Shown: positions 44,330-55,497 of the stretch, one piece after another | Layout of the letters: the number at the start of each line of letters is the position of its first letter | Numbering within the stretch: position 1 is the stretch's first letter | The notes under the pieces: generated by a model | Told to the model about the DNA's origin: nothing | Seen by the model: the letters and a program-made list of their open reading frames with translations, nothing else | Databases searched by the model: none | Position numbers and translations under genes: made by a program | DNA from: Ariolimax columbianus | Taxonomy: Eukaryota; Mollusca; Gastropoda; Stylommatophora; Arionidae | Reading direction: 5' to 3' | Assembly: GCA_036924085.1 (NCBI GenBank) | Contig: JAVGWX010000007.1 | Span: 102,717,236 to 102,781,235 of the forward strand | DNA length: 64,000 nucleotides

Positions 44330-44885
44330 CTGAGACATGGTTATGATTAGTCCCAAAGCACAGTCTGAGACAGGGCAGGGCCAAGACATGGTCTGAGACA
44401 GGGCAGGGTCAAGACATGGTCTGAGTCAGGGCAGGGTCAAGACATGGTCTGATTCAGGGCAGGGTCAAGACATGGTCTGAGTCAGGGCATGATCAAGACA
44501 TGGTCTGAGTCAGGGCAGGGTCAAGACATGGTCTGATTCAGGGCAGGGTCAAGACATGGTCTGAGTCAGGGCAGGGTCAAGACATGGTCTGATTCAGGGC
44601 AGGGTCAAGACATGGTCTGAGTCAGGGCATGATCAAGACATGGTCTGAGTCAGGGCAGGGTCAAGACATGTTCTGATTCAGGGCAGGGTCAAGACATGGT
44701 CTGAGTCAGGGTAGGGTCAAGACATGGTCTGAGTCAGAGCAGGGTCAAGACATGGTCTGAGACAGGGCAGGGTCAAGATATGGTCTGAGACAGGGCAGGG
44801 TCAAGATATGGTCTGAGACAGGGCAGGGTCAAGACATGGTCCGAGTCAGGGCAGGGTCAAGACATGGACTGAGACAGGACCATCA
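44330..44885. repeat. 28-bp minisatellite, about 19 copies
   Basis: GGGTCAAGACATGGTCTGAG recurs every 28 bp. The marker GGGCATGATCAAG appears at about 44485 and 44625, implying a 140-bp (5-mer) block duplication. Confidence 0.95.
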
Positions 44886-45059
44886 GGGGTAGTAAATGAG
44901 GATTAGTTTACAACCAGCTACTTACAGGAGGTACGGCCATCCTCTTCCTCGCTTCACTATCTGCTGAAGGGAGACTGAGAACCTATGGGTGTGTCGAGAA
45001 TTTTGTGATGTCGATTCGGTTTAACATAGCGTAATATAACAGCTTGCCTACCCTATGTC

Positions 45060-45837
45060 TGTGTGTGTGTTTGTATGTGGGCGTGCATTTGTGTCTGTCT
45101 GTGTGTGCGTGTGTGTCTACCTCCAACATTAACATAACGTAATATAACAGCTTGTCTACACTATGCGTGTACGACTGTGTGTGTGTGTGTGTATGTGTGT
45201 ATGTGTGTGTACGTGCATGTGTGTGTGTGTGCGTGTGTGTATGTATGTGTGTACGTGTGTGTGCGCGTGTATAAATGTGTGTTTATGTATGGCTGTATAT
45301 ATATGTGTATGTATGTGTGTGTGCGTGTATGTGTATACATGTATGTGTATGTATGACTCCATGTATGTGTGTGCGCGTGCGTATGTGTATGTGTGTGTGT
45401 GTATGTGTGTGTACGTGTGTGTGCGTGTATGTGTATAAATGTGTGTATGTATGGCTGTATGTATGTATGTGTGTGTATGTGTGTATATGTATGTGTGTAT
45501 GTGTGTGTATGTGTATATATATGTGTGTGCGTGTGTCTGTGTGTGTATATATGTGTATGTGCGTGTGTCTGTGTGTATATGTGTGTGTGTGTCTGTGTGT
45601 ATATGTGTGTGTGTGTGTGTGTCTGTGTGTGTCCGTGTGTGCGTGTGTGTGTGTACATGTGTATGTATGTATGTCTGTATGTATGTGTGCGTGTGTGTGT
45701 ATGCGTGTCTGTGTATGAGTGTGTGTATGTATGTGCGTGTGTGTGTAGGTGTGTATGTGTGTGAATGTGTATGTGTGTGTATGTGCATGTGTGTGTGTGT
45801 GCGTGTGTATATATGTGTGTGTGCCTGTGTGTACATA

Positions 45838-45889
<52 letters not shown>

Positions 45890-46020
45890 CATATATATGT
45901 GTGTGTGTATGTGCGTGTGTCTGTGTGTGTGTATATGTGTGTGTTCGTGTGTCTATGTGTGTATGTGTGTGTATGTGTGTGCATGTGTGTGTGTATGTGT
46001 TTGTGTGTGTGTGCGTGTCT
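45060..46020. repeat. TG/TATG microsatellite with (TA)n core
   Basis: Interrupted (TG)n and (TATG)n over nearly 1 kb. 45836-45898 is almost pure (TA)n. GTCTACCTCCAACATNAACATA occurs on both sides as short anchors near 45114 and 46016 (with GTAATATAACAGCTTG at 45030 and 45139), so the flanking unique sequence was itself duplicated. Confidence 0.94.
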
Positions 46021-46045
46021 ACCTCCAACATAAGCATATCGTAAT

Positions 46046-47149
46046 GAAGCAACATGTCTGACCTGTGAATGTCTTCCCCCGAGCAACCTACCGGAAGTCT
46101 GAATGTCGGACGTCTGCCCTGCTTTTATGTAGTGCTTCCTGTGTTATTGAGCACCCACTATCATCTGTCTCGTGAGCTTTTAAGTGTTTTCATCTCACAG
46201 GAAAGGCACCAGATGTCATTGCATTTTCTCGACACCTTCTAGTTTACCCAGCTCTAAATCAGTACCTGATCTAAAGTTAAGAAAGGCGAGGAAGAGAACA
46301 ATTGTCCACCATCCCAGACAAAGCTGATCCCTAGTACGACAAGATGGTCAGCCCCTCAGCCACGACGACCCGACAGTGCCTACTGTGGAACCAGCCAAAT
46401 GGTGTTCTTGTCTGCTCAATCCACTGGGCTTGTTCTCAGAACTGACATGTTTTCTTTAACAAATACATCCTCAATCTAACTTTATACTGGCGCCGTCGAT
46501 GTCTCTGAACAATGTTCTGTCCACAATGACGTTGATACGTTCTGTCATTGACCATATCTGGTCCTCCCTGGTGATCACCTGCCCGCTCTAACTGTTGATG
46601 CCTACAGATCCTTCTATTATCACAGCGTGTTTTAACTTTCCGTTCAGAAAGAAATGCTGTTACTAGGTGTGTCTAAAACAGTGTCATGTGTTCACTGGCT
46701 CACTTCAGCACATCTTCACTAATCTTTCTATATGTGCTTCCGTACACATACACACATGTCATTGATGTACTAATCCACTAATCACTCAGTGCTCTTCTTT
46801 GATCTATTCTTGTGCTTGCTTCCACATGCCACACGACTTGTTTCGTCTAACATCGGCACACTCTTCCATCAATGGCGTGCAGGAAGTTATTATACAACAC
46901 AATGTTCTGAAATCCTGATCTTCATTGTTCTGTGAATTCGTATACCGTGAAAGTGCATGTGAAGTGTGCAGACATGTGGGGATGTACAGCCATTCGTGTT
47001 GTTGTTCTACTTCTACAGATGAAGATTAGTGAGAGAGATGATTGACATTAACCCCCCTTCCCCGTCTCTCAAGGTCAAGCAGTGGCCTACCGTCTAGGTG
47101 TTGGTTGCTCGGTTCAAGAATACAATTGTTTTGTCTTTCAGAATATCTT
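46046..47149. other. Unique spacer
   Basis: About 1.1 kb without array, RNA gene or frame with a recognisable motif. Confidence 0.5.
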
Positions 47150-47345
47150 ACCCCAGACCTGGACAAGACCATGTCATGATGTCATGGCTTCCCAAACCTG
47201 GACAAGACCGTGTCATGATGTCATGTCATCCCACACCTGGACAAGACCGTGTCATGATGTCATGGCTTCCCAAACCTGGACAAGACCGTGTCATGATGTC
47301 ATGTCATCCCACACCTGGACAAGACCGTGTCATGATGTCATGTGA
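47150..47345. repeat. 39-bp minisatellite, 5 copies
   Basis: ACCTGGACAAGACCGTGTCA recurs every 39 bp. Copies alternate between CATGGCTTCCCAAA and CATGTCATCCCACA, giving a 78-bp dimer. Confidence 0.94.
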
Positions 47346-47391
47346 TCACAAACCTTGAACAGTATACCTGGTTCTTGTCCCAACCAACCTT

Positions 47392-47580
47392 ACAGCTGTT
47401 AGCAGTACATAGAACTATCCAACTACAGCATCCCGGCCACCACGCTAGTCGCTAACCGTTAGCAGTCCATTCAACTATCCATCTACAGCATCCCGACCAC
47501 CACGCTAGGTCCTATCCGTTAGCAGTGCATACAACTATCCAAATACAGCATCCCGGCCACCACGCTAGTCAACAACCGTA
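47392..47580. repeat. ~62-bp repeat, 3 copies
   Basis: GTTAGCAGTNCATNNAACTATCC with TACAGCATCCC and CACCACGCTAG recurs near 47397, 47459 and 47519. Confidence 0.9.
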
Positions 47581-48806
47581 TAGCCATCTACCACGTTGTG
47601 ACATATTGACAGTCTACACCTAATCACGTCGAGTTTCACAAAAGCACCTTCACACTAGACCAACAACAAACGGTAGGACAAATGAAATACAGCAACCAAG
47701 GTTCACCAGCAGATGCCAAAAGTGTGACTTACCAAGTGACGTACTCTCCAAGACAAGAAACAGGAAACTGGCCTCGATCTGACCTACCAAACGGACACAC
47801 AAAAAAATCGTTTTAACGAGCCATTATTTACAATTCCTTTCTATTCTCATAATAATATAAATACATCAATACATATTTATATTCTATATGTAATGATGTT
47901 CAAATGATCAGTGGCTGATCTTAAAGATAGGCAATATTAACTGCAGAAAATAGTCATCAGTATATGTCATCAAATAAGCAATGTAAATGCATATCCAATT
48001 TTTTTTTAAAAATATTCGCTAATATTATTCTGTAGGTAATCATGGAATATTTATTTCATAATTACCAACTGTATAGCCAGACATTCCTCATGTCCTTCTG
48101 TTTCATAAACACTTGTCAATTTGCGTAATGTAACAGATAGACTATATTATTAGGTATGTACAGTAATCACAATTTGCAACATCCTGGTCTGGAGAAAACA
48201 CTGCAACAATTATTCACGAGTTTAGGTAACTGAAAACATTCCTAATTTTGATATCAATAAAAATCTTCACCCTCAAAAATCAGAACTCTTTAATCGTCGG
48301 ATGGGATAATTGAGAGGCAGTCCCATATGAAACTCGCATCACACGGGCTGATAACAGATTGAGTGTAGTACACCTTAGCCCTGGCACGAGAACGGAATGA
48401 CAGGTACAACTGCCTCTAGCTGAACACTCGTCGACAAACTATCAATGGCAGTGACAAACACCCACAAATATGTGGCTTATTTTGTTCTGAGAGAGCAACC
48501 ACCCCCTCTTCTGGCAGAAGGAAATGTCAACAATAGCAGAGATTTGTTTAAAGAGGGCAAAGAGGCAGAAAGGGGGGGGGGGATTGTTCTATTTCGGCGT
48601 ATTCCGATTACGTCACTGGAGACAATTTCACTGGGACGTTATGTGGAAAAAAGGGTTTCGGAGGTGGCCCTGTGGGGGGGGGGGGGAATAAAGGTGAGGG
48701 GGGGGGGGAGGGGTGAAGAGTGCCGATGCACAAGATGCGAGATTGGTACACAATTAGACGGGAGTGAGGCAGGTTACACAAACAGCTTGAGGGTTTTCTA
48801 GAGGGA
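47581..48806. other. AT-rich spacer with G runs
   Basis: 47800-48300 is AT-rich. G-only runs of about 10 lie near 48574, 48676 and 48699, within a frame (48445-48801) that has no motif. No gene. Confidence 0.5.
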
Positions 48807-48809
48807 GAT

Positions 48810-49795
48810 CGTGTTAACAAATCCATTAGAATTCATGGAGGAGGTTACCACAATATCAGATGGAGGGGAGCCAGTGGATGTTATTTATCTCTATTTCACA
48901 AAGGCCTTTGATAGAGTACCTCATCAAAGATAGTTTGGGAAGCACATGGTATAGGTGGTGGAGTTGGTAAACGGGAGGAGGTAGAGAATTGTCATAAATA
49001 AGGAGTACTCTGAGTGGTGTCAAGAAATGGTCTAAGAGCTGGGTTTAATGTAGAAAAAAGTTCAGTCATTCAGATGGGAAGATCCGATAAGGAATATATT
49101 TACATAATTGGAGAGAACAATATTAGGAATATAGAAAAGGAAAAGGGACCCATGAGTTATAACAGATCATACAGGTAAGGTCCAGGTGCAAGTCGAGCTG
49201 GCAGTAAAAGAGGCTGACGTAATGTTAGGTATGGAATAAAGAAACATTTCACATAAGAACACATAATTGAGTCAAACTGTATGAAGCATTGTGAGGTCTA
49301 AATTGAAGTACTGTGTACAGGTGTGGAGTCCTTATCGTAAAGGGGATATAAGCATACTAGAAAGGATACAAAGAAGAGCAACAAAGCTGATATTGGAGTT
49401 CCAGAATCATAATTTTGAGGAAAGACTCAGAAAAACTGGTCTACAATGTCTAAAACAGTCAAGAATTCAAGCTGATTTAGTACCAGTTTATAAGATAAAA
49501 AGGGAAAGGCCGAATAGACTATACGAAGTTTTGTTCAGAGTACAGCCGACCACTAGAACAGGTGGGCACAGTTTCAAATTGTTTAAAGACAGGTCCAGAT
49601 TAGATATAAACAGAACATTTTTAGTCAGAGAGTGGTGAATGCTAGAAATGCATTGCCACATGATGTACTGGAGGCAGGGTCAGTTAATGCATTCACAAAT
49701 AAATAGTTATTTTTGGTATTGGTGTAGCGGAATAAACAGTTTGTACACAGATTATGAATATCCTTCTTTCTAAAGCAGTATAAAGAAGTTAAGTT
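48810..49795 (+). mobile_element. CR1-like LINE with internal RT deletion
   Basis: Forward-strand RT remnants run in order: a motif A region near 48830-48930 reading VDVIYLYFTKAFDRVPHQR (the usual catalytic Asp of YLDFSKAFD is Tyr); degenerate VINKEYSEWC near 48995; then GFNVEKSSVIQMGRSDKEYI near 49044, so motifs B and C (including YADD) are missing between them. A 115-codon C-terminal frame (49291-49638) follows. The 3' end carries TATAAAGAAGTTAAGTTAAG near 49780, matching the tail at 5340-5365. VPH after motif A, EYCVQVWSP and the short tandem-repeat tail are typical of CR1/L2-type LINEs. The element is dead. Confidence 0.85.
49291..49638 (+). pseudogene. CR1-like LINE RT C-terminal fragment
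   Basis: The frame reads RSKLKYCVQVWSPYRKGDIS, ILERIQRRATKLI, GLQCLKQSRIQADLV and RLDINRTFLVREW. RSKLEYCVQVWSP..K.DI..LE..QRRATK is the conserved region after the RT domain in CR1-type LINEs, and the R.SRLDIN...F..R..N.WN-type ending matches their C termini. The frame stops just before the expected end. Upstream parts of the protein are in other frames or deleted, so this is a relic. The Met at its start lies within the LINE and is not a true initiation site. Confidence 0.88.
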
Positions 49796-49909
49796 AAGAT
49801 TATGCTACGATTGGCTTCATTTGAGTGTTGCGCACTACGACGGCGATCACGTCGATCCCCACCTCGTTAGTCAGACTGCAATGAAACAACCTGTTTCAAG
49901 GGAGGACTG

Positions 49910-50826
49910 GGGAAGTGAGGTGAAGTCTTGGTGAGGTTGAGTCTTGGTAAGGTGGAGTCTTGGTGAGGTGGATTCTTGGTGAGGTGGAGTCTTGGTGAGG
50001 TGGAGTATTGGTGAGGTAGAGTCTTGGTGAGGTGGAGTCTTGGTGAGGTGGAGTCTTGGTGAGGTGGATTCTTGGTAAGGTAGAGTCTTGGTGAGGTGGA
50101 TTCTTGGTGAGATGGAGTCTTGGTGAGGTGGAGTCTTGGTAAGGTGGAGTCTTAGTGAGGTTGAGTCTTGGTGAAGTTGAGTTCTGGTGAGGTGGATTCT
50201 TGGTGAGGTGGAGTCCTGGTGAAGTGAATTCTTGGTGAGGTGGAGTCTTAGTGAGGTGTAGTCTTGGTAAGATGGAGTCTTGGTGAGGTGGAGTCTTGGT
50301 AAGGTGGAGTCTTAGTGAGGTTGAGTCTTGGTGAAGTTGAGTTCTGGTGAGGTGGATTCTTGGTGAGGTGGAGTCCTGGTGAAGTGAATTCTTGGTGAGG
50401 AGTCTTAGTGAGGTGTAGTCTTGGTAAGATGGAGTCTTGGTAAGATGGAGTCTTGGTGAGGTGGAATCTTGGTGAGGTGGAGTCTTGGGGAGGTGGATTC
50501 TTGGTGAGGTGTAGTCTTGGTGAGGTGGATTCTTTGTGAGGTGGATTCTTGGTGAGATGGATTCTTGGTGAGGTGGAGTCTTGGTGAGGTGGAGTCTTGG
50601 TGAGGTGGAGTCTTGGTGAGGTGTAGTCTTGGTAAGATGGAGTCTTGGTGAGGTGGAATCTTGGTGAGGTGAAGTCTTGGTGAGGTGGAGTCTTGGTGAG
50701 GTGGAGTCTTGGTGAGGTGTAGTCTTGGTGAGGCGGATTCTTGGTGAGGTGAATTCTTGGTGAGATGGATTCCTGGTGAGGTGGAGCCTTGGTGAGGTGT
50801 AGTCTTGGTGAGGCGGATTCTTGGTC
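49910..50826. repeat. 16-bp minisatellite, about 57 copies
   Basis: GGTGAGGTGGAGTCTT recurs every 16 bp with TAAG, GATT and GTAG variants. Near-identical ~180-bp blocks occur at about 50110-50260 and 50270-50430 (shared GGTTGAGTCTTGGTGAAGTT). The 326-codon reverse frame across it arises because three 16-bp units make 48 bp. Confidence 0.95.
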
Positions 50827-50834
50827 AGTATATT

Positions 50835-51042
50835 TCTTCTTACCCTGGCTAACATTGTCCGACCAGTATGTTCCACCTTATCTTACCCTGGCTAACATTG
50901 TCCGACCAGTATGTTCCACCTTATCTTACCCTGGCTAACATTGTCCGACCAGTATGTTCCACCTTATCTTACCCTGGCTAACATTGTCCGACCAGTATGT
51001 TCCACCTTATCTTACCCTGGCTAACATTGTCCGACCAGTATG
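50835..51042. repeat. 43-bp minisatellite, 5 copies
   Basis: ACCCTGGCTAACATTGTCCG recurs every 43 bp and copies look identical. Confidence 0.95.
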
Positions 51043-51480
51043 TTTATTTAGCATGACCAGTAATTATTCTATTGAAAGCCAGCCTGCAACTTTCAAACAT
51101 TGACAGCACTGCAAGCACTGCGCCACCTCTGTCCTAACTGTGACCTGTGACGTGTGCTCGCCGCTCTAGGACAGAAACAAGACTGTGATCAAATGCGGAC
51201 ATTATTTCCGTTTCTGGCTTCGTCCCTATTTGAGTGCAGAATCAATTTATTTGCTTGAAATCGGGAGGCAGGGGAAAGCCAACAGACTTTTGTTTACGTG
51301 AAGATTTCGGTCATCAAGACGAGTTGATAGTCTGTTTGAAGAGATCAGTTCAGGACAGGTTCGGCTTGCTAATATTTGGGAGGACAAGAGGGGGGGGGGG
51401 GGGGGAGGGTGGAGACGGTTGTGATCAAAATTGATTTTTTGTGCTAGTTTAGGTAAAAAAAAAAAGGAAGGGAGAAGCGA
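51043..51480. other. Spacer with G15-17 tract
   Basis: A G run of about 15 interrupted by one A lies at 51391-51407, and an A run near 51454. No gene. Confidence 0.5.
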
Positions 51481-51484
51481 GCCA

Positions 51485-52140
51485 GGGGGTAATGAAACTA
51501 TCCAGTCTAAGCGAGTCCTGGTGTGACTCCGACTAGGACAGGTCAGGGGATTGGAACCATCCAATCTAAGCGAGTCCTGGTGTGACTCCGACTAGGACAG
51601 GTCACGGGGATTGGAACCATCCAGTCTAAGCGAGTCCTGGTGTGACTCCGACTAGGAGAGATCACGGGGATTGGAACCATGCAGTCTAAGCGAGTCCTGG
51701 TGTGACTCCGACTAGGACAGGTCACGGGGATTGGAACCATCCAGTCTAAGCGAGTCCTGGTGTGATTCCGACTAGGACAGGTCACGGGGATTGGAACCAT
51801 CCAATCTAAGCGAGTCCTGGTGTGACTCCGACTAGGAGAGATCACGGGGATTGGAACCATCCAGTCTAAGCCAGTCCTGGTGTGACTCCGACTAGGAGAG
51901 ATCACGGGGATTGGAACCATCCAGTCTAAGCGAGTCCTGGTGTGACTCCGACTAGGACAGGTCACGGGGATTGGAACCATCCAGTCTAAGCGAGTCCTGG
52001 TGTGACTCCGACTAGGACAGGTCACGGGGATTGGAACCATCCAATCAAAGCGAGTCCTGGTGTGACTCCGACTAGGAGAGATCACGGGGATTGGAACCAT
52101 CCAGTCTAAGCGAGTCCTGGTGTGACTCCGACAGATCACG
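51485..52140. repeat. 60-bp minisatellite, 11 copies
   Basis: GGGGATTGGAACCATCCAGT recurs every 60 bp. AGGACAGGTCACG and AGGAGAGATCACG types alternate irregularly. The unit of 20 codons produces a 210-codon reverse frame (LDWMVPIPV repeats) without homology I know. Confidence 0.95.
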
Positions 52141-52764
52141 GGGTGCAGATATACAGGAAGAAGAAACCTGCACATAAAACTTGGACATGGACACGCGCAT
52201 GGAACTCTAGTTCCCTGCGTGAAACTGGTTGCGTACGGATATAAGGACCAGCAGCACAGAGCGGGTAAACATTAAAGGGACCATAGCTCGTGCTACGTAA
52301 CAGCACACAAGTGGGAACATTAAGCGTTTCACGGAGTAAGTGCCGAAGACTGTACCAACGCCAGTCCTCCCATCAAACGCTCTAATCAATAGTTGGTCGG
52401 AGTCCGTTCAGATGAAGTGTCTCCTCCGCATGGAAGGTCGACTGTAATGGTTCTTCAGTGTACTCTATCGCTTGTCGAAATAGTGCGAAAGGACAGGTCG
52501 AGATACAACTGATAGGCTGAGACAATATGAAACCTACGTTACTCGTCAATGATTTCTATTATATTAGCAGGGCTTGACAACCACGCTCGTCTGCTCGTCT
52601 GTGACGAGTCAACATTTTTACTTGACGATTAAATTAAATATCCGTTGTTAAGTGTTACTACATAACCACTCTCGGTGCGAACATAAGCTAACTTATGATG
52701 GTGAATATAAATAATTTAAATAATTTAAACCTACTAAAGTCAGTGATAAATTGTACTACAGTGC
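52141..52764. other. Spacer upstream of LINE copy B
   Basis: No array. AAGGTCGACTGTAATGGTTC near 52434 resembles AAGGTCGGCTGCATTGGATC near 56999, both followed by TTCAGTGTACT, so a dispersed element or LINE part may be shared. Confidence 0.45.
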
Positions 52765-52769
52765 TAAAA

Positions 52770-53020
52770 CTACCATGCTAGTTTCACCTACATAGACAGT
52801 ACCTTCAATAGAGAGGCGGTAGCTTCACCTACATAAACAGTACCCTCACCAGGCAGTCGATAGCTTCACCTACATAGACAGTACCTTCACTAGAGAGGCG
52901 GTAGCTTCACCTACATAAACAGTACCCTCACCAGGCAGTCGATAGCTTCACCTACATAGACAGTACCTTCACTAGAGAGTCGCTAGCTTCACCTACCTGG
53001 CAGTAGCCTCACTAGAGAGG
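52770..53020 (+). repeat. 41-bp minisatellite made of LINE coding sequence (copy B)
   Basis: TAGCTTCACCTACATANACA recurs every 41 bp, about six copies, with alternating CCAGGCAGTCGA and TAGAGAGGCGG types (82-bp dimer). It corresponds to the same LINE segment and has the same 41-bp period as the array in copy A at 18055-18545, but the units differ in sequence. Confidence 0.88.
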
Positions 53021-53334
53021 CGAATGTCGACAGTGAGGTCATCAAGATGGTGCTGCGGTGAATTCTGCGCTTGTGAAGCTTCAAGAAAACGTCAGGAACC
53101 GACAAGGCATCAGTGTGGCCCCCAACAGTGTATTGTGCTGTGGTATTATCCATTCTGCTGCATATCTGTGAGACATGGACAGTTTATAACAGACATGCCA
53201 GACAGCTCAATTGTATTCAGGTTGTCTGCATTGGCAGCACAGTATCAGGTGGCAGGACAAGGTCCCTAACTCTGACAATTTTATCAATACTAACATGTTG
53301 TGCATCCATACACTTCTGAGATTGGCTCCGCTAC

Positions 53335-53958
53335 GACGGACGGGACATGTTGTTCGAGTGTCAGATGGACGGGACATGTTGTTCAAGTGTCCGATGGACG
53401 GGACATGTTGTTCGAGTGTCAGGTGGACGGGACATGTTGTTCGAACGTCAGATGGACGGGACATGTTGTTCGAGTGTCAGATGGACGTGACATAATCACG
53501 TGTCAGATGGACGGGACATGTTGTTCGAATGTCAGATGGACGGGACATGTTGTTCGAATGTCAGATGGACGGGGCATGTTGTTCGAGTGTCAGATGGACG
53601 GGACATGTTGTTCGAGTGTCAGATGGACGTGACATAATCACGTGTCAGATGGACAGGACATTTTCGCGTGTCAGATGGATAGGACATTTTCGCGTGTCAG
53701 ATGGACGGGACATGTTATTCGAGTGTCAGATGGACGGGACATGTTGTTCGAGTGTCAGATGGACGGGACATGTTGTTCGAGTGTCAGATGGACGGGACAT
53801 GTTGTTCGAGTGTCAGATGGACGGGACATGTTGTTCGAGTGTCAGATGGACGGAACATGTTGTTCGAGTGTCAGATGGACGGGACATGTTCGCGTGTCAG
53901 ATGGACAGGACATTTTCACGTGTCAGATGGACGGGACATGTTCGCGTATCAGACGAGC
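53335..53958 (+). repeat. 29-bp minisatellite made of LINE coding sequence
   Basis: CGGGACATGTTGTTCGAGTG recurs every 29 bp, about 20 copies, with shortened GACATTTTCGCGTGTCAGA units. The first unit is in frame with the LINE (LLRLAPLRRTGHVVRVSDGR), matching the conserved WTGHV.R..DER block. The period of 29 moves the frame at each unit. Confidence 0.92.
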
Positions 53959-53984
53959 ACATCCTCCAGCAGCTGTTACACTAG

Positions 53985-54715
53985 GAGCTCACAGCAGGCA
54001 GACGTTCACCAGGAGGGAGAGGCAGACGTTCACCAGGAGGGAGGGGCAGACGCTCACCAGGAGGGAGGGGCAGACGCTCACCAGGAGGGAGGGGCAGACG
54101 TTCACCAGGAGGGAGGGACAGACGTTCACCAGGAGGGAGGGGCAGACGCTCACCAGGAGGGAGGGGCAGACACTCACCAGGAGGGAGGGGCAGACGCTCA
54201 CCAGGAGGGAGGGGCAGACACTCACTAGGAGGGAGGGGCAGACAATCACCAGGAGGGAGGGGCAGACAATCACCAGAAGGGAGGGGCAGACACTCACCAG
54301 GAGGGAGGGGCAGACGCTCACCAGGAGGGAGGGGCAGACGCTCACCAGGAGGGAGGGGCAGACACTCACCAGGAGGGAGGGGCAGATAATCACCAGGAGG
54401 GAGGGGCAGACGCTCACCAGGAGGGAGGGGCAGACACTCACCAGGAGGGAGGGGCAGACGCTCACCAGAAGGGAGGGGCACACAATCACTAGGAGGGAGG
54501 GGCAGACAATCACCAGGAGGGAGGGGCAGACAATCACCAGGAGGGAGGGGCAGACACTCACCAGGAGGGAGGGGCAGACGCTCACCAGGAGGGAGGGGCA
54601 GACAATCACCAGTAGGGAGGGGCAGACGCTCACCAGGAGGGAGGGGCAGACGCTCACCAGGAGGGAGGGGCAGACGCTCACCAGGAGGGAGGGGCAGACG
54701 CTCACCAGGAGGGGC
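53985..54715 (+). repeat. 24-bp minisatellite made of LINE coding sequence, about 30 copies
   Basis: GCAGACGCTCACCAGGAGGG recurs every 24 bp. The last unit joins GGGGCAGAAGAAACGCTACC, the natural continuation of the LINE (AGRRSPGG then QKKRY-type). Variant sites are GACGCT, GACACT, GACAAT and GACGTT. All frames stay open because 24 is 8 codons and the unit lacks stops. Confidence 0.93.
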
Positions 54716-55045
54716 AGAAGAAACGCTACCTACGCTTCAAAAGTGTCTCTGAAATACTTCAATATTGACGTCACATCCTGTGAGAAGATTGCACAAGACC
54801 GTACTACCTGACGAACTAGTATCACCGAAGGTGCACAGATCGACGAGAGTGCAACCATCGCGGAAACTCAGCGAAAGTGGGCTGTCCGAATAGAAACATT
54901 ATTCACAAGGATTCCACAGGTGACTCCTCGTATGTCTGCCTTGAATGTGACAAGCGATGACATTCCAGGATTGGTCTTACCTTTCTTCAGAGAACACATT
55001 TCGAAGCAACATCGTCGCTTGCAAAGAGCAACTATTATAATTATT
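54716..55045 (+). pseudogene. LINE copy B C-terminal end
   Basis: After the array: KRYLRFKSVSEILQY, then near 54755 sequence matching FNID.TSCEKIAQDRTT (54750-54810), then an AQRKWAVR-like basic stretch near 54870, and finally SSYVCLECDKR, stop, HSRIGL near 54926-54978. The C..C...(C)..R.GL spacing is the terminal finger-like motif also seen in copy A. Here the third Cys is replaced by TGA. The presence of this whole ending shows that the 24-bp array lies inside the LINE, not beside it. Confidence 0.8.
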
Positions 55046-55266
55046 CTTACTACTACCACCACTACTACCACTACTACTACCATCATTACTACCACCACTA
55101 CTAGTACTAACACTACTACCACCACTACTACCATCACTACTACCACCACTACTACCATCACTACTACCACCACTACTACCATCACTACTACTGCTAGTAC
55201 TAACACTACTACCATCACTACTACCATCACTACTGTTACTACTACTACTACTACTACTACTACTAT

Positions 55267-55302
<36 letters not shown>

Positions 55303-55328
55303 CACTACTGTTACTACTACTACTACTT

Positions 55329-55365
<37 letters not shown>

Positions 55366-55371
55366 TACTGT

Positions 55372-55427
<56 letters not shown>

Positions 55428-55497
55428 TTTCTACTACTACTATTACTACTACAACTACTACTACTAATACTACAACAACTACTACTACTAACTAATG
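55046..55497. repeat. (ACT)n/(ACC)n trinucleotide array at LINE tail
   Basis: About 450 bp of ACT with ACC, ATC, GTT and TCT variants, starting directly after the LINE end (CAACTATTATAATTATTCTT). Copy A ends in a short (CAA)n(TTA)n tail, so this array probably grew from the LINE's trinucleotide tail. A block with AGTACTAACACTACTACCA occurs near 55102 and 55196. Confidence 0.95.

Larger units (their letters stand above)
52765..55045 (+). mobile_element. LINE copy B, decayed 3' half with three internal arrays
   Basis: Same LINE type as copy A, in the same order: YLGSTLT-type segment (41-bp array, 52770-53020); decayed segment 53020-53330 with CETWTVY-like bases near 53167 (GAGACATGGACAGTTTATAA) and HTLLRLAPLRRTGHV near 53305; GHVVRVSDGR segment (29-bp array, 53335-53958); AGRRSPGG segment (24-bp array, 53985-54715); then KRYLRFKSV, FNID, EKIAQDRTT near 54715-54810; and finger-like YVCLECDKR then stop then HSRIGL near 54930-54980. 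The tail turns into a (ACT)n array. In copy A the second and third segments are single copy. The element cannot code: many frameshifts and a stop in place of the finger Cys. Confidence 0.85.

Noticed and set aside
48445..48801. 118-codon forward frame with glycine runs
   Set aside because: Depends on three homopolymer G runs, which are error-prone, and shows no domain.
49896..50876. 326-codon reverse frame (HQDSTSPRLHLTK repeats)
   Set aside because: Entirely a 16-bp repeat; three units make 48 bp, which restores the frame.
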